Positions 25,901-34,600 of a DNA stretch of 64,000 nucleotides are shown here, in pieces. Source of the stretch: Verrucomicrobiota bacterium. Lineage in GTDB: Bacteria > Verrucomicrobiota > Verrucomicrobiia > Opitutales > Opitutaceae. A program made the position numbers and the translations under genes. Each line of letters starts with the position of its first letter. The stretch's first letter is position 1. Location: assembly GCA_023432225.1 (NCBI GenBank), contig JAEYUW010000012.1:15875-79874 (forward strand). The letters are read 5' to 3'. Below the pieces are notes generated by a model that saw only the letters and a list, made by a program, of their open reading frames with translations, was not told where the DNA came from and did not search any database.

Positions 25901-26751
25901 GCTATTTCTCCGCCTGGAACTACGGCGTCGGACCCACGACGCTCGGCAAGCTGACCGACCGCGCCACCTACGAGGCGAATCCGTCCGCTTACCAGCCCGA
26001 TCCGGCCAGCGTCTACGACTACCGCAACAACCCCAATCTCCAGGGCTTCGCGGTCACCGCCGACACCGAGTCGAAGGGTTACGAGCTCGAACTCACCGCC
26101 AACCCGACCCGCAACTGGCGCGTCAGCTTCAACGCCTCCAAGACGACTGCCGTCCGCACCAACGTCGGCGGCGCCGAACTCGATGCGCTCGTCGCCTACA
26201 TGACGAAGCAAATTGGCACGGCCACCGTCCCCGGCGCGGCGGGCGACATGATCATGTTCAACGCGCACTTCGACGACCCGACGAACGTGATCTGGAACAA
26301 CGGCACCTGGAAAAACTTCCGCTCCGGCTACACGCTCATGAAGCTCCAGGAAAACGCCGCCGCCTCCGAACTCCGCAAGTGGCGCTACAACTTCGTCACG
26401 AACTACGCGTTCACCACCGGCATGCTGAAGGGCACCGGCATCGGCGGCAGCTATCGCTGGCAGGATAAGGTGGTCATCGGCTACCCGGTCCTCGCCGACG
26501 CGAGCGGTCTCGCCACCTTCGATCTCAGCAAGCCCTACTACGGCCCCGCCGAAAAGGGCCTCGATCTCTGGGTCAGCTACGAGCACAAGCTCACCAAGAA
26601 GATCGGTTGGAAGATCCAGGCCAACGTTCGCAACCTCGGCAACAAGAACGGCCTCATCCCGATCTCCGTCCAACCGGACGGCCAGACCTGGGCGGGCGTC
26701 CGTATGCAGCCTGTCGAAGAATGGTTCGTGACCAACACCTTCACGTTCTAA
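22984..26751 (+). CDS. TonB-dependent receptor, first gene of the xylan block
   Basis: A 1,255-aa outer-membrane receptor. A signal peptide (~1-22, ending LGAQ) is followed by EEEDTVVLSPFEVQVQKDNG, a post-signal motif shared with the second receptor at 56665 and possibly serving as TonB box. The plug domain spans roughly 55-190 (AGTRIRTELKDVGGALSVYT, VDRIDIQRGPNAILFGLG) and the remainder is the 22-strand barrel ending in an aromatic residue (FVTNTFTF). The unusual length is common in Opitutus-type carbohydrate receptors. No SusD partner follows. The downstream run of xylan enzymes suggests xylo-oligosaccharides as cargo (inference). A strong terminator follows at 26761-26794. Confidence 0.93.
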   Translation: MKTPTRIALAALFASGGWQLGAQTAAPANTKPLEEEDTVVLSPFEVQVQKDNGYQATETLAGTRIRTELKDVGGALSVYTKEFMRDIGATDNASLLQYTTNAEVAGTRGSYAGLGNGTSMDESGTLRAPGSAQRVRGLASADNTRDFFITDIPWDSYNVDRIDIQRGPNAILFGLGSPAGIVNATTRNAEFRNKGELQFRVGSYGSTRSSVDVNQEIIKDVLALRLDAMWNDEKYQQEPAFQDDRRFYAALRFDPQLFKDRTWHTSLKAKYENGDIKANRPRITPPNDSITPWFRAVNTSSLDGGMGKLAINNGYEVGAALSAINPWLSGGGIDQQQPAWFIDGVTSALDRIYGGYVNTGARNADGTVRGVNDSLVAQRYSQPFFGLTSLSSYAGIANLPGATYGQYRTASLLDPTVFDFYNKLIDGPTKKEWEKWNAYNIDLSQTAFDDRLGVQLTYDYQKYKRGGQALIGTADYSSPTLTIDILRNFQDLNANSNFGRPYVLGGPGGGNSYESERKYTRGSLFGEFRARDIFDSPFLVKLLGKHRFNGVYSDEKYLAETRRWQMYANNRAWDSYWTRVDGNLNGINNRAPVAVIYLGPSIANQSTAAGANIPGIGAPVGLADGNLYYFDATWKNPTGVNFNDPWTVPANLQAVFNQNALPSGQTQFLQNSNPANYVGWTTNYQMNLLRYNDGENLGLLRNASKSMRTTKSYAGSWQGFLWNDAIVPTLGWRYDTVKGRNVTAASVASNRAMLNLSENGAASSLPYALPNAPTGLNSNQSYSLFKAHSTSGGLVVHLNKILERDLLPINVSLSYNKSSNFQVTNTRRDIYGNVIGNPTGETKDWGVLLSTKDGKYSFRVVKYETGLKNSDTQLDASGLTGTIKNGLNWRNIMLYRMTGYAWSTVTTGNNIRFEWTPAYVNQYGRTVWSQDKVNAGQPAPAGSVLQTEAQSIAQRDASIRAWNDIQKYLADKGYFSAWNYGVGPTTLGKLTDRATYEANPSAYQPDPASVYDYRNNPNLQGFAVTADTESKGYELELTANPTRNWRVSFNASKTTAVRTNVGGAELDALVAYMTKQIGTATVPGAAGDMIMFNAHFDDPTNVIWNNGTWKNFRSGYTLMKLQENAAASELRKWRYNFVTNYAFTTGMLKGTGIGGSYRWQDKVVIGYPVLADASGLATFDLSKPYYGPAEKGLDLWVSYEHKLTKKIGWKIQANVRNLGNKNGLIPISVQPDGQTWAGVRMQPVEEWFVTNTFTF

Positions 26752-26760
26752 GGTAGACGC

Positions 26761-26794
26761 AAGCCCGGCTCCTCAGGGGGAGGAGCCGGGCTTT
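26761..26794 (+). terminator. Strong hairpin terminator after the TonB receptor
   Basis: Perfect 14-base stem AAGCCCGGCTCCTC/GAGGAGCCGGGCTT with a five-base loop, ten bases after the stop. The T run is short, so it may attenuate rather than fully stop transcription into the enzyme genes. Confidence 0.85.
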
Positions 26795-26861
26795 GCCGTC
26801 CATAAACTTCCCCTCAACTTTTCCCTCACCAAGACGCGCCCCGCGCGTCGCTCCACAAAAA

Positions 26862-28094
26862 ATGTCCGCCGCCGCGAAAAACCGCCTCTGTTCTTTTCGG
26901 TTGTTCGCGGCGTGCGTTTTTTTGCTTTTCGCCACCGCGCTCTCGGCCGCCGAGCGCTGGGTTGGCACGTGGGCCACAGCACCCTTGGCTGAAATACCCG
27001 GACCCGAAACACCCGCGCTCGCGGAAGCGACGTTCCGCCAAGTTATTCACGTCTCGATCGGCGGCAGCAAAGTCCGCCTGCGTCTTTCGAACGCCTTCGG
27101 CACCTCCGCGCTCACGCTGCACGGCGTGCACCTCGCGCTCGCCGCACCCGATGGCGCGATTCAGCCCGGCACCGATCGCGCGCTGACTTTCTCCGGCCGC
27201 GCGGCGGTGACGATTCCCGCCGGCGCCTCGTTCGTCTCCGACCCGCTCGAGTTTCCGCTGGCACCGCAGGCCGACGTCGCGATCTCGATTCACTTCGCGC
27301 AACTGCCCGAGAAGCTCACCGCGCATCCCGGCGCGCGCACGCACTCTTACCTGCATCCCGGCGACGCGCTCGGCGCCGCAACACTCCCGGAGGCGAAAAA
27401 GTCCACGCGCTGGTATTTCATCAACGCCCTCGACGTGCTCACCGAGGTCACCGACGCCGCTGCGGTCGTGTTGCTCGGCGACTCGATCACGGACGGCTAC
27501 GGCACCACCACCGACAAGAACAACCGCTGGCCCGACGAGTTCGTGCGCCGCTTTCAAGCCCAGCCCAACGCCCCCGCGCTTGGAGTGCTCAATCTCGGCA
27601 TCGGCGGCAACCGCCTGCTGCGCGACGGCAACGGCCCGAATGCGCTCGCGCGTTTCGATCGCGACGTGCTCGCCCAGAGCGGCGTGCGCTGGCTCCTTGT
27701 CTTCGAAGGCATCAACGACATCGGCACGCGCCTCGATGCGCGCAAGAAAGGTACGGATTTCGCGTCGGCCGACGACATCATCGCCGCGCTGCAACAGATC
27801 GCCGCGCGCGCGCGCAGTCGCGGCATCCGCGTCATCGGCGCCACGATCACGCCCTACGAAGGAGCGGATTTCTACTTTTCACCCGACGGCGAAGCCGACC
27901 GTCAGAAGGTGAACGAGTGGATTCGCCATAGCGGCAACTTCGACGCCGTGGCCGACTTCGACGCCGCGTTGCGCGATCCGAAGAACCCGACGCGCCTCGC
28001 CCCCGCGTTCGACAGCGGCGATCACCTGCATCCATCGCTCGCCGGCTACGTGCGCCTCGCTGCCGCCCTCGATCCCAGCCTGTTCACTCCCTGA
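26862..28094 (+). CDS. Secreted SGNH/GDSL-family esterase
   Basis: A 410-aa exported esterase. A signal peptide (~1-29, SFRLFAACVFLLFATALSAA) is followed by ERWVGTWATAP, then a beta-sandwich-like N-domain to ~195. The SGNH domain has block I GDSITDG with nucleophile S208, the block II/III residues in LGIGGNRLLRDG (G and N), and the catalytic D387/H390 pair in DHLHP. Family members deacetylate carbohydrates; with xylanases next door an acetyl-xylan esterase role is likely but inferred. ATG 26862 was chosen because it directly precedes the signal peptide. Confidence 0.9.
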   Translation: MSAAAKNRLCSFRLFAACVFLLFATALSAAERWVGTWATAPLAEIPGPETPALAEATFRQVIHVSIGGSKVRLRLSNAFGTSALTLHGVHLALAAPDGAIQPGTDRALTFSGRAAVTIPAGASFVSDPLEFPLAPQADVAISIHFAQLPEKLTAHPGARTHSYLHPGDALGAATLPEAKKSTRWYFINALDVLTEVTDAAAVVLLGDSITDGYGTTTDKNNRWPDEFVRRFQAQPNAPALGVLNLGIGGNRLLRDGNGPNALARFDRDVLAQSGVRWLLVFEGINDIGTRLDARKKGTDFASADDIIAALQQIAARARSRGIRVIGATITPYEGADFYFSPDGEADRQKVNEWIRHSGNFDAVADFDAALRDPKNPTRLAPAFDSGDHLHPSLAGYVRLAAALDPSLFTP

Positions 28095-28104
28095 AAATTT
28101 TCGT

Positions 28105-30243
28105 ATGAGCATTTCGTTGCCCGTGGAAACTCCGCTTTATCTCAATCCTACCGCTCCGGTTGCCGACCGCATCGCCGACCTGACGGGCCGACTCACCCTC
28201 GAGGAAAAAATCAATTTCCTCGGCCACGAAAACGGCCCCATCGAGCGCCTCGGGATTCCTGCCTACAACTGGTGGAGCGAGGCCTGCCACGGCGTCGGCC
28301 GCAACGGTCGCGCCACCGTCTTTCCGCAAGTGATCGCTCAAGCAGCCACCTGGAATCGCGAGCTGATCCACCGCATCGCCACCGCCGTCTCCGATGAGGC
28401 GCGCGCGAAGCACCACGCCGCCGCGCGCGCCGGCTTCCACGGCCAGCAGTATCAGGGGCTCACGTTCTGGACGCCCAACATTAACATTTTCCGCGACCCG
28501 CGCTGGGGCCGCGGCCAGGAGACGTTCGGCGAGGACCCTTTCCTCACCGGCGAACTCGGCCTCCAGACCGTGCGCGGCCTGCAGGGCGACGACGCGCGCC
28601 ACATGAAGGTTGCCGCGTGCGCGAAACACTTCGCGGTGCACTCGGGCCCCGAGCACGAACGTCACGAGTTCGATGCCAAACCGTCGCCGAAGGACCTGCA
28701 CGAAACTTACCTGCCTGCCTTCGAGAAACTCGTGCGCGGCGGCGTTGAAGCCGTCATGGGGGCCTACAACCGCGTCTACGGCGAGCCGGCGTGCGGCAGC
28801 AAATTCCTCCTCGAGGAAACGCTCCGGCAACGCTGGGGCTTCCGCGGCCACGTCGTCAGCGATTGTGGCGCGATTGATGATTTTCATCGCCATCACAAGG
28901 TCACGGCGGACTCCGCCGCCTCCGCCGCGCTCGCGGTGCGCAATGGCTGCGACCTCAACTGCGGCTGCACCTACAACGACTTGATTCTCGCGGTTCGCGC
29001 CGGCCAGATCACCGAGGCCGAAATCGACACCGCGCTCGGGCGCTTGCTCGCGACGCGGATCAAGCTCGGCCTGTTCGATCCGGCCGACTCTGTGCGCTGG
29101 ACCAAGATTCCCGAGTCCGTGATCGATTCTCCGGAGAACCGCGCCCTCGCGCGCCGTGCTGCCGCCGAATCGTTCGTGCTGCTCAAGAACAAGGACAACT
29201 TGCTCCCGTTGCCCGCCGCGCCGCGCAGCATGCTCGTCGTCGGCCCGACGGCCGCAAATATCGGCGCGATGCTCGGCAACTACTACGGCGTCAGCTCGCG
29301 CATCGTCACCTTCATGGAAGGCCTCGTCGCGCGCGCGCCCGAAGGCTGCCGCGTGATGTATCGCTCCGGGTGCCCGCTGTCGCAGCCCGGCGCGCCGGGC
29401 GTGAACTACACCTTCGGCGACTCCGCCATGGCGGAGATCGTCGTGGCGGTGCTCGGCCTCGATCCGACGCTCGAAGGCGAGGAGGGCGACACCGTCGCCT
29501 CGCCCGTCGGCGGCGATCGCGTCCGTATCGAACTGCCGGAGAACCAACGCGCATTCCTCAAGGAGCTGCGTCAGAATTCCAAGAAGCTCATCCTTGTCGT
29601 CACCGGCGGCAGCGCCATCGCGATTCCCGAGGAACATGACCTTGCCGACGCCGTGCTCTACGCCTGGTATCCGGGCTGCGAGGGCGGCTCGGCGCTCGCC
29701 GACGTGCTGTTCGGCGACCTCGCGCCGTCCGGTCGTCTGCCTGTCACCGTGCCACGTCGCACGGAGGATTTGCCGGCGTTCAACGACTACTCGATGCGCG
29801 GGCGCACCTACAAGTTCGCCGCCGTCGAGCCGCTCTACCCGTTCGGCTTCGGCCTCAGCTACGCAAAGGTCACCTACGAGTCGCTGATGCTGTCCGCCTC
29901 CTCGCTCAAGGACGGTCAAGCCCTCGAGGTGACCGCGAAGGTTCGCAACACGAGCGCCATCGCGGCCCAGGAAACGGTGCAGTGTTACCTCGTCCCGCCC
30001 ACCGGCCCCGATGCGCCGCGTGCGATTCTCGTCGAGTTCGCGAAAGTCGCACTCGCGCCGCACGGTTCCGCCGAAGTGCGCTTCAAGCTTTCCGCCGAAG
30101 CGCTGCGGCAGGTCGACGCGAACGGTCAACGCGTGTGGCGCACCGGCGCTTACCGCATCATGGTGGGTGCCGCCTCACCCGGTCCGCGCGCCGAGGCGCT
30201 CGGTGCTCCCGCACCGTTGAGCGCGGCGTTGCAATTGGTCTGA
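28105..30243 (+). CDS. GH3 glycoside hydrolase, probable beta-xylosidase/beta-glucosidase
   Basis: A 712-aa retaining exo-hydrolase. The (beta/alpha)8 domain contains NWWSEACHGVGRNGRATVFP (~50), NINIFRDPRWGRGQETFGED (~123), the KHFAVHSGPEHERH loop (~174) and nucleophile D253 in VVSDCGAID. The alpha/beta sandwich domain starts near 350 (FVLLKNKDNLLPL) and a C-terminal fibronectin-like domain near 590. The W-S-E-A-x-H-G-V and C-A-K-H-F-A signature is typical of xylan-active GH3 enzymes. There is no signal peptide, so it probably acts in the cytoplasm on imported oligosaccharides. It starts 10 bases after the esterase stop. Confidence 0.93.
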   Translation: MSISLPVETPLYLNPTAPVADRIADLTGRLTLEEKINFLGHENGPIERLGIPAYNWWSEACHGVGRNGRATVFPQVIAQAATWNRELIHRIATAVSDEARAKHHAAARAGFHGQQYQGLTFWTPNINIFRDPRWGRGQETFGEDPFLTGELGLQTVRGLQGDDARHMKVAACAKHFAVHSGPEHERHEFDAKPSPKDLHETYLPAFEKLVRGGVEAVMGAYNRVYGEPACGSKFLLEETLRQRWGFRGHVVSDCGAIDDFHRHHKVTADSAASAALAVRNGCDLNCGCTYNDLILAVRAGQITEAEIDTALGRLLATRIKLGLFDPADSVRWTKIPESVIDSPENRALARRAAAESFVLLKNKDNLLPLPAAPRSMLVVGPTAANIGAMLGNYYGVSSRIVTFMEGLVARAPEGCRVMYRSGCPLSQPGAPGVNYTFGDSAMAEIVVAVLGLDPTLEGEEGDTVASPVGGDRVRIELPENQRAFLKELRQNSKKLILVVTGGSAIAIPEEHDLADAVLYAWYPGCEGGSALADVLFGDLAPSGRLPVTVPRRTEDLPAFNDYSMRGRTYKFAAVEPLYPFGFGLSYAKVTYESLMLSASSLKDGQALEVTAKVRNTSAIAAQETVQCYLVPPTGPDAPRAILVEFAKVALAPHGSAEVRFKLSAEALRQVDANGQRVWRTGAYRIMVGAASPGPRAEALGAPAPLSAALQLV

Positions 30244-30358
30244 TTCGCCTCGCCGTTTCCGTTCATGTAGGAGCCTGCTTGCAGGCGATCCGGATCACCG
30301 TTTCGCCGACCTTTACTGTCGTTTGCCCTGCACGGTTCGCATCTCCTGTCTCAACTCG

Positions 30359-32017
30359 ATGAAACTGCCCACGCTTCTCGCCGCCCTCATCGTCATCGCG
30401 CCGCTCTCTGCCGCTGAGCTTCCGCATCTTCGCACCCAAGGCACCGCGAAGCAGTTGATCGTCGACGGGCAACCCTTCCTCGTGCGCGGTGGCGAACTCG
30501 GCAACTCCAGCGGTGAACCCGATTTCCTGCGTCCGTCCTGGCCGAAGCTGAAGGCGATGAACCTGAACACCGTCGTCGCGCCGGTGTATTGGGACGTGAT
30601 CGAGCCGCAGGAAGGGAAATTCGACTTCGCGCTCGTCGACGGCCTGCTTGCCGACGCGCGCGCGAACGACATGCGCCTCGTGCTGCTCTGGTTCGGTTCC
30701 TGGAAAAACAGCATGTCGTGCTACGCGCCTGCTTGGGTAAAAGCCGACGCGACGCGCTTCCCGCGTTCGCAGGATTCGATGGGCCGCGGGATGGAGCTGC
30801 TGTCGCCGTTCCACGCCATCAATCGCGACACCGACACGCGCGCGTTCGTCGCGTTGATGCAGCACCTCAAGGCCGTCGATCCGCAGCACACGGTCGTCAT
30901 GGTGCAGGTCGAAAACGAAATCGGCATGATCCCCGAAGCGCGCGATCGCAGTCCCGAAGCTGAAAAAGCCTGGGCTGCTCCGGTGCCTGCTGCACTGATG
31001 GATTACCTCCAGAAAAACCGCGCGTCGCTCGCGCCTGAATTGCTCGCCACCTGGAACGCCGCGGGCGGCAAAACCTCCGGCACGTGGGCTGAAGTCTTCG
31101 GCACCTCGCCTGCGGGAGAAGAGATTTTCATGGCGTGGCATTTCGGCCTCTACGTTCAGCACGTGACCGCCGCCGGCAAAGCCGAGTTACCGCTGCCGAT
31201 GTTCGTCAACGCCGCACTCATCCGTCCCGGCTACCAGCCGGGCCAGTATCCGAGCGCCGGCCCGCTGCCGCACCTGATCGACGTCTGGCGTGCCGCCGCG
31301 CCGGCAGTCGACTTCATCGCGCCCGACATTTACTTCACGAACTTCAGCTATTGGGCGCAGGCCTACACGCGCAGCGGCAATCCGCTGTTCATCCCAGAGG
31401 CGCTGCGCAGCCCCGAGGCGTCGGTCAACGCGCTCTACGCGTTCGGTCAGCTCGACGCGATCGGCTTCTGCCCGTTCGCCATCGAGGGCAACACCGAGCC
31501 GGCGGCCGGTTATCTCGCGGCGAGCTTCGATTTCGTTCGCCAGCTCACGCCATTGCTCACCGAAAAACAGGGCCGCGGTGCGATGGCCGGATTTTTGCAG
31601 GAAAGCGTCGAGAGCAAGCAGCCGCAGCAGGTGCGCATGGGAAAATGGATCATGCGCGCCAATTTCGAGCGCGCAGCCCCGCCGCAGCTCGCCGATGGAC
31701 TCGCGGTCGTGATCGGGACCGAAAATTCCGCCCTCGCCGCCGGTGGACGCGCCGGCTCTGCGCCGGCGGGCGGCCTGATGATCGCGCTCGGTGACGACGA
31801 GTTTCTCTTCGCCGGCATCGGCCTTACGATCACGTTCGCGTCGACCGAACCCGGCCAGCAGGCGGGCATCCTGAGCTGCGCCGAGGGCCGCTACGAAAAC
31901 GGCCAATGGAAACACCTGCGCTGGCTCAACGGTGACCAGACCCACCAGGGCCGTCACGTCCGCCTCGAGCCCGGACGCTTCACGATGCAACAAGTGAAGC
32001 TTTATCGCTACCGCTGA
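30359..32017 (+). CDS. Secreted GH35-type glycosidase (DUF5597-containing beta-galactosidase-like)
   Basis: A 552-aa exported protein. Signal peptide ~1-21 (TLLAALIVIAPLSA). The catalytic barrel resembles clan GH-A enzymes: LIVDGQPFLVRGGELGNSS (~36), VAPVYWDVIEPQEGKFDF (~79), acid/base E187 in QVENEIG and likely nucleophile E347 in LFIPEALR. The C-terminal ~200 residues match the DUF5597 domain found in xyloglucan beta-galactosidases of GH35. The substrate is probably a terminal galactose or arabinose on hemicellulose side chains; this is inferred from family and context. Confidence 0.85.
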   Translation: MKLPTLLAALIVIAPLSAAELPHLRTQGTAKQLIVDGQPFLVRGGELGNSSGEPDFLRPSWPKLKAMNLNTVVAPVYWDVIEPQEGKFDFALVDGLLADARANDMRLVLLWFGSWKNSMSCYAPAWVKADATRFPRSQDSMGRGMELLSPFHAINRDTDTRAFVALMQHLKAVDPQHTVVMVQVENEIGMIPEARDRSPEAEKAWAAPVPAALMDYLQKNRASLAPELLATWNAAGGKTSGTWAEVFGTSPAGEEIFMAWHFGLYVQHVTAAGKAELPLPMFVNAALIRPGYQPGQYPSAGPLPHLIDVWRAAAPAVDFIAPDIYFTNFSYWAQAYTRSGNPLFIPEALRSPEASVNALYAFGQLDAIGFCPFAIEGNTEPAAGYLAASFDFVRQLTPLLTEKQGRGAMAGFLQESVESKQPQQVRMGKWIMRANFERAAPPQLADGLAVVIGTENSALAAGGRAGSAPAGGLMIALGDDEFLFAGIGLTITFASTEPGQQAGILSCAEGRYENGQWKHLRWLNGDQTHQGRHVRLEPGRFTMQQVKLYRYR

Positions 32018-32076
32018 ACGCACGCTTGCTCCAGCCGTGATCGTCGATCTCCCATCAAAGCGAGAACAAGAGGCTG

Positions 32077-32135
32077 GAGGGCGACGCTCCGTCGGCGCCG
32101 CGCAGAATCAACGGCGCCGACGGAGCGTCGCCCTC
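32077..32135. repeat. Type G palindromic element with perfect 24-bp inverted arms
   Basis: The left arm (32077-32100, starting GAGGGCGACGCTCCGTCGGC) and the right arm (32112-32135) are exact reverse complements separated by 11 bases. It lies between the GH35-like gene and the CE4-GH10 gene. Confidence 0.85.
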
Positions 32136-32161
32136 AGCGAAGAACGTTGGGAGGATGTCCC

Positions 32162-34600
32162 ATGCTTAAAGAACTGACCGGCGCCGTAGTTTTCGGCGCG
32201 ATGACCCTCGCGCTCGCCGCCGCACCGACGAAACGCGTCGCGCTTGTCTTCGACGATGGCCCGCGTCCCGCCGACGCCGAGCCTTTGCTCGCGGTGCTCG
32301 CACGCGAGCAGGTATCCGTGACCTTCTCGCTGGTCGGTGACCGAGTGGCGGAGAACCCCGCGATGGCGAAAGCGATTGCCGCTGCCGGCCACGAAGTGGC
32401 GAACCACTCGCAGCACCACGCGCACCCGAAGGACCTTTCGGACGACGCGCTCGACCGCGAGATCGGCGATGCGCAGAAGCGCCTAACCGAAGTGCTGGGC
32501 CGCGCGCCGCGTTGGTATTGGCCGCCATTCCTTGAGAACGATCCGCGTCACGCCGCCGTGCTGTCCCGCCACGGTCTCGCCCTTTATCCAGTGCGCCATT
32601 TGGTGGTCTCGAAGGACTACGACCTTTCGGTCGGCGCCGCGGAAATCTACCAGCGCGCGACGACCGATGTGCAGGACGGTTCGGTGATCCTCTTTCACGA
32701 ATGGCGCGCCGAGACGCGCGAGCAGTTGCCGGCGATCCTCGCCGAGTTGCGTCGGCAGGGCTGCGTGTTCTTGACTTTCTCACAGCTGCACGCCGCGCTC
32801 GGCAACGCCGCCCCTTCCGCGGCACCCGCCGCCGCCGCGCCCGCCGGGACGACGATCCCGAGCGGAGGAGAGGCGCTCCAGTCGCCGAAGCTCGCCGACT
32901 ACCGTTCGATGGCCGGCGACGGCAATTGGAACGCTCTCAAGTTCGAGACGCGCCACGTCGAGGGCCCGGGTTTCGCGGAGGTGCTGCACGTGGAGACGCT
33001 GCGCGACGTGAGTCCGGCCTGGGCGATCGAGGTGCGCGCTCCACTCGGCAAGAAGGTGCGGAAAGGCGACGTGGCGCTCGTGCGCTTCTTTGCGCGCGCG
33101 GTGTCCTCGACCGACGAAACCGGCGCCGGCCAGATCCGCGTCGCCGTGCAGCGCGGCAGCGGCGACTACCACCAGAGCTTGGACAGCAAAGTGCAGGTGC
33201 GCGGCGACTGGCAGGAATATTTGCTGCCGTTCACGTTTGCCGACGACCTCACCACCGGCGAAGGCGAGATTTCGTTCGGTTTCGGCTTCAAGCGCCAAGT
33301 CGTGGAAATCGGCGGCGTTGAGGTGCTGAATTTTGCGAACCGCATCGCACTCGCGGCGCTGCCGAAAACCAAATTCACCTACGTTGGCCGCGAGCCCGAT
33401 GCGCCGTGGCGGCAGGCTGCGCTGGCGCGCATCGAGCAGGTGCGGAAATCGAATTTCGTGATCGAGGTGCGTGACGCCGCCGGCCAGCCGGTCGGCGGTT
33501 ACTCGGTGCGCGTCGAGCAGGTGCGCAGCGCCTTCCAATTCGGCACCGCGCTGCAACTCCAGCGCCTCGTGAGCGACAAGCCCGAGGATGCCAAGTATCG
33601 CGCGGTCGCGAAGGAATTATTCAACGCGGCGAGCCCGGAAAACGACCTGAAGTGGCCGGCGTGGGAGGGCGACTGGGGCGGCAACGACCGCGAACGCTCG
33701 CTCGCCGGCCTGCGCTGGCTGCGCGACAACGGCTTCCATGTGCGCGGCCACGTGCTTGTCTGGCCCGGCTGGAAAAACCTGCCGAAGAGCGTGGTGGAGT
33801 TGAAGGACGGAAAGAAAAACCAAGCGAAGATTCCCGACCTCGTGCGGAAGCATATCGCGGACATCACCGGCGCGACGCGGGAACTCGTGCAGGAATGGGA
33901 CGTGCTCAACGAGCCCTACGACAATCACGACCTGATGGCGCTGTTCGGGGCCGACATCATGGTCGAGTGGTTCAACGCCGCCGCGGCAGGCGCCGCGCCG
34001 GGCACCGCGCTTTACTTGAACGACTATGCGAATCACGACCTCCTCGCGGACCGGCCGCACTGTCTCGATTTCGTCAAGGTCGCGAAGTTCCTCACCGCCA
34101 AGGGCGCGCCGCTGAGCGGCCTCGGCTTGCAAGGACACATCAGCGCGCAGCCGAACCCGCCGGAGCACGTGCTCGCCACGCTCGACGTCTACGCGGAGCT
34201 CAAGCTCCCGATCCGTTTCACGGAATTCGACATCGATACTGACGACGAGCAGTTGCAGGCCGACTACACGCGCGACTTCCTGATCCTCGCCTACAGCCAT
34301 CCCAGCGTCGTGGGCGTGCAGCATTGGGGCTTCTGGCAAAACGCCCACTGGCGTCCGAAGTGCGCGCTGTTCCGTGCTGATTGGTCGGAGAAACCTTCCG
34401 CCAAAGTCTACCGCGATCTCGTGCTGCGGCAGTGGCGCACGCGCCTGCAAGGGCAGGCCGGAGCCAAGGGCAAGGTTGCCGGTCGCGGCTTTCACGGCGA
34501 CTACACCGTCGTTGTCGAGAAAGACGGCAAGCGCGCCGAGCGGACCTTCACGTTGCGCCCGGACGAGGCGAAAACTACCGTCGTGATCGCGCTCCCATGA
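32162..34600 (+). CDS. CE4 polysaccharide deacetylase - CBM - GH10 xylanase fusion
   Basis: An 812-aa secreted bifunctional enzyme. Signal peptide ~1-20. Residues ~25-215 form a NodB/CE4 domain: catalytic D31-D32 in VFDDGP, metal-binding H82 and H86 in NHSQHH; the usual R-x-P-[YF] motif is altered (WYWPPF). A linker rich in Ala/Pro (~216-240) leads to a carbohydrate-binding beta-sandwich (~250-395, CBM4_9-like). The GH10 endo-xylanase follows (~420-770) with acid/base E584 in DVLNEP and nucleophile E688 in RFTEFDI. A C-terminal FHGDYTVVVEKDG segment is shared with other GH10 enzymes. GGGAGG at 32149-32154 supports ATG 32162. It overlaps the GH115 start (ATGA). The enzyme should deacetylate xylan and cut its backbone. 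Confidence 0.92.
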   Translation: MLKELTGAVVFGAMTLALAAAPTKRVALVFDDGPRPADAEPLLAVLAREQVSVTFSLVGDRVAENPAMAKAIAAAGHEVANHSQHHAHPKDLSDDALDREIGDAQKRLTEVLGRAPRWYWPPFLENDPRHAAVLSRHGLALYPVRHLVVSKDYDLSVGAAEIYQRATTDVQDGSVILFHEWRAETREQLPAILAELRRQGCVFLTFSQLHAALGNAAPSAAPAAAAPAGTTIPSGGEALQSPKLADYRSMAGDGNWNALKFETRHVEGPGFAEVLHVETLRDVSPAWAIEVRAPLGKKVRKGDVALVRFFARAVSSTDETGAGQIRVAVQRGSGDYHQSLDSKVQVRGDWQEYLLPFTFADDLTTGEGEISFGFGFKRQVVEIGGVEVLNFANRIALAALPKTKFTYVGREPDAPWRQAALARIEQVRKSNFVIEVRDAAGQPVGGYSVRVEQVRSAFQFGTALQLQRLVSDKPEDAKYRAVAKELFNAASPENDLKWPAWEGDWGGNDRERSLAGLRWLRDNGFHVRGHVLVWPGWKNLPKSVVELKDGKKNQAKIPDLVRKHIADITGATRELVQEWDVLNEPYDNHDLMALFGADIMVEWFNAAAAGAAPGTALYLNDYANHDLLADRPHCLDFVKVAKFLTAKGAPLSGLGLQGHISAQPNPPEHVLATLDVYAELKLPIRFTEFDIDTDDEQLQADYTRDFLILAYSHPSVVGVQHWGFWQNAHWRPKCALFRADWSEKPSAKVYRDLVLRQWRTRLQGQAGAKGKVAGRGFHGDYTVVVEKDGKRAERTFTLRPDEAKTTVVIALP

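Noticed and set aside
22984..26751. Possible SusC/SusD pair as in Bacteroidota polysaccharide loci
   Set aside because: No SusD-like lipoprotein gene follows either TonB receptor; the next genes are an SGNH esterase and a GH28 enzyme.
28084..30129. 681-codon minus-strand frame opposite the GH3 gene
   Set aside because: Shadow of GH3; no motif or plausible start signal.
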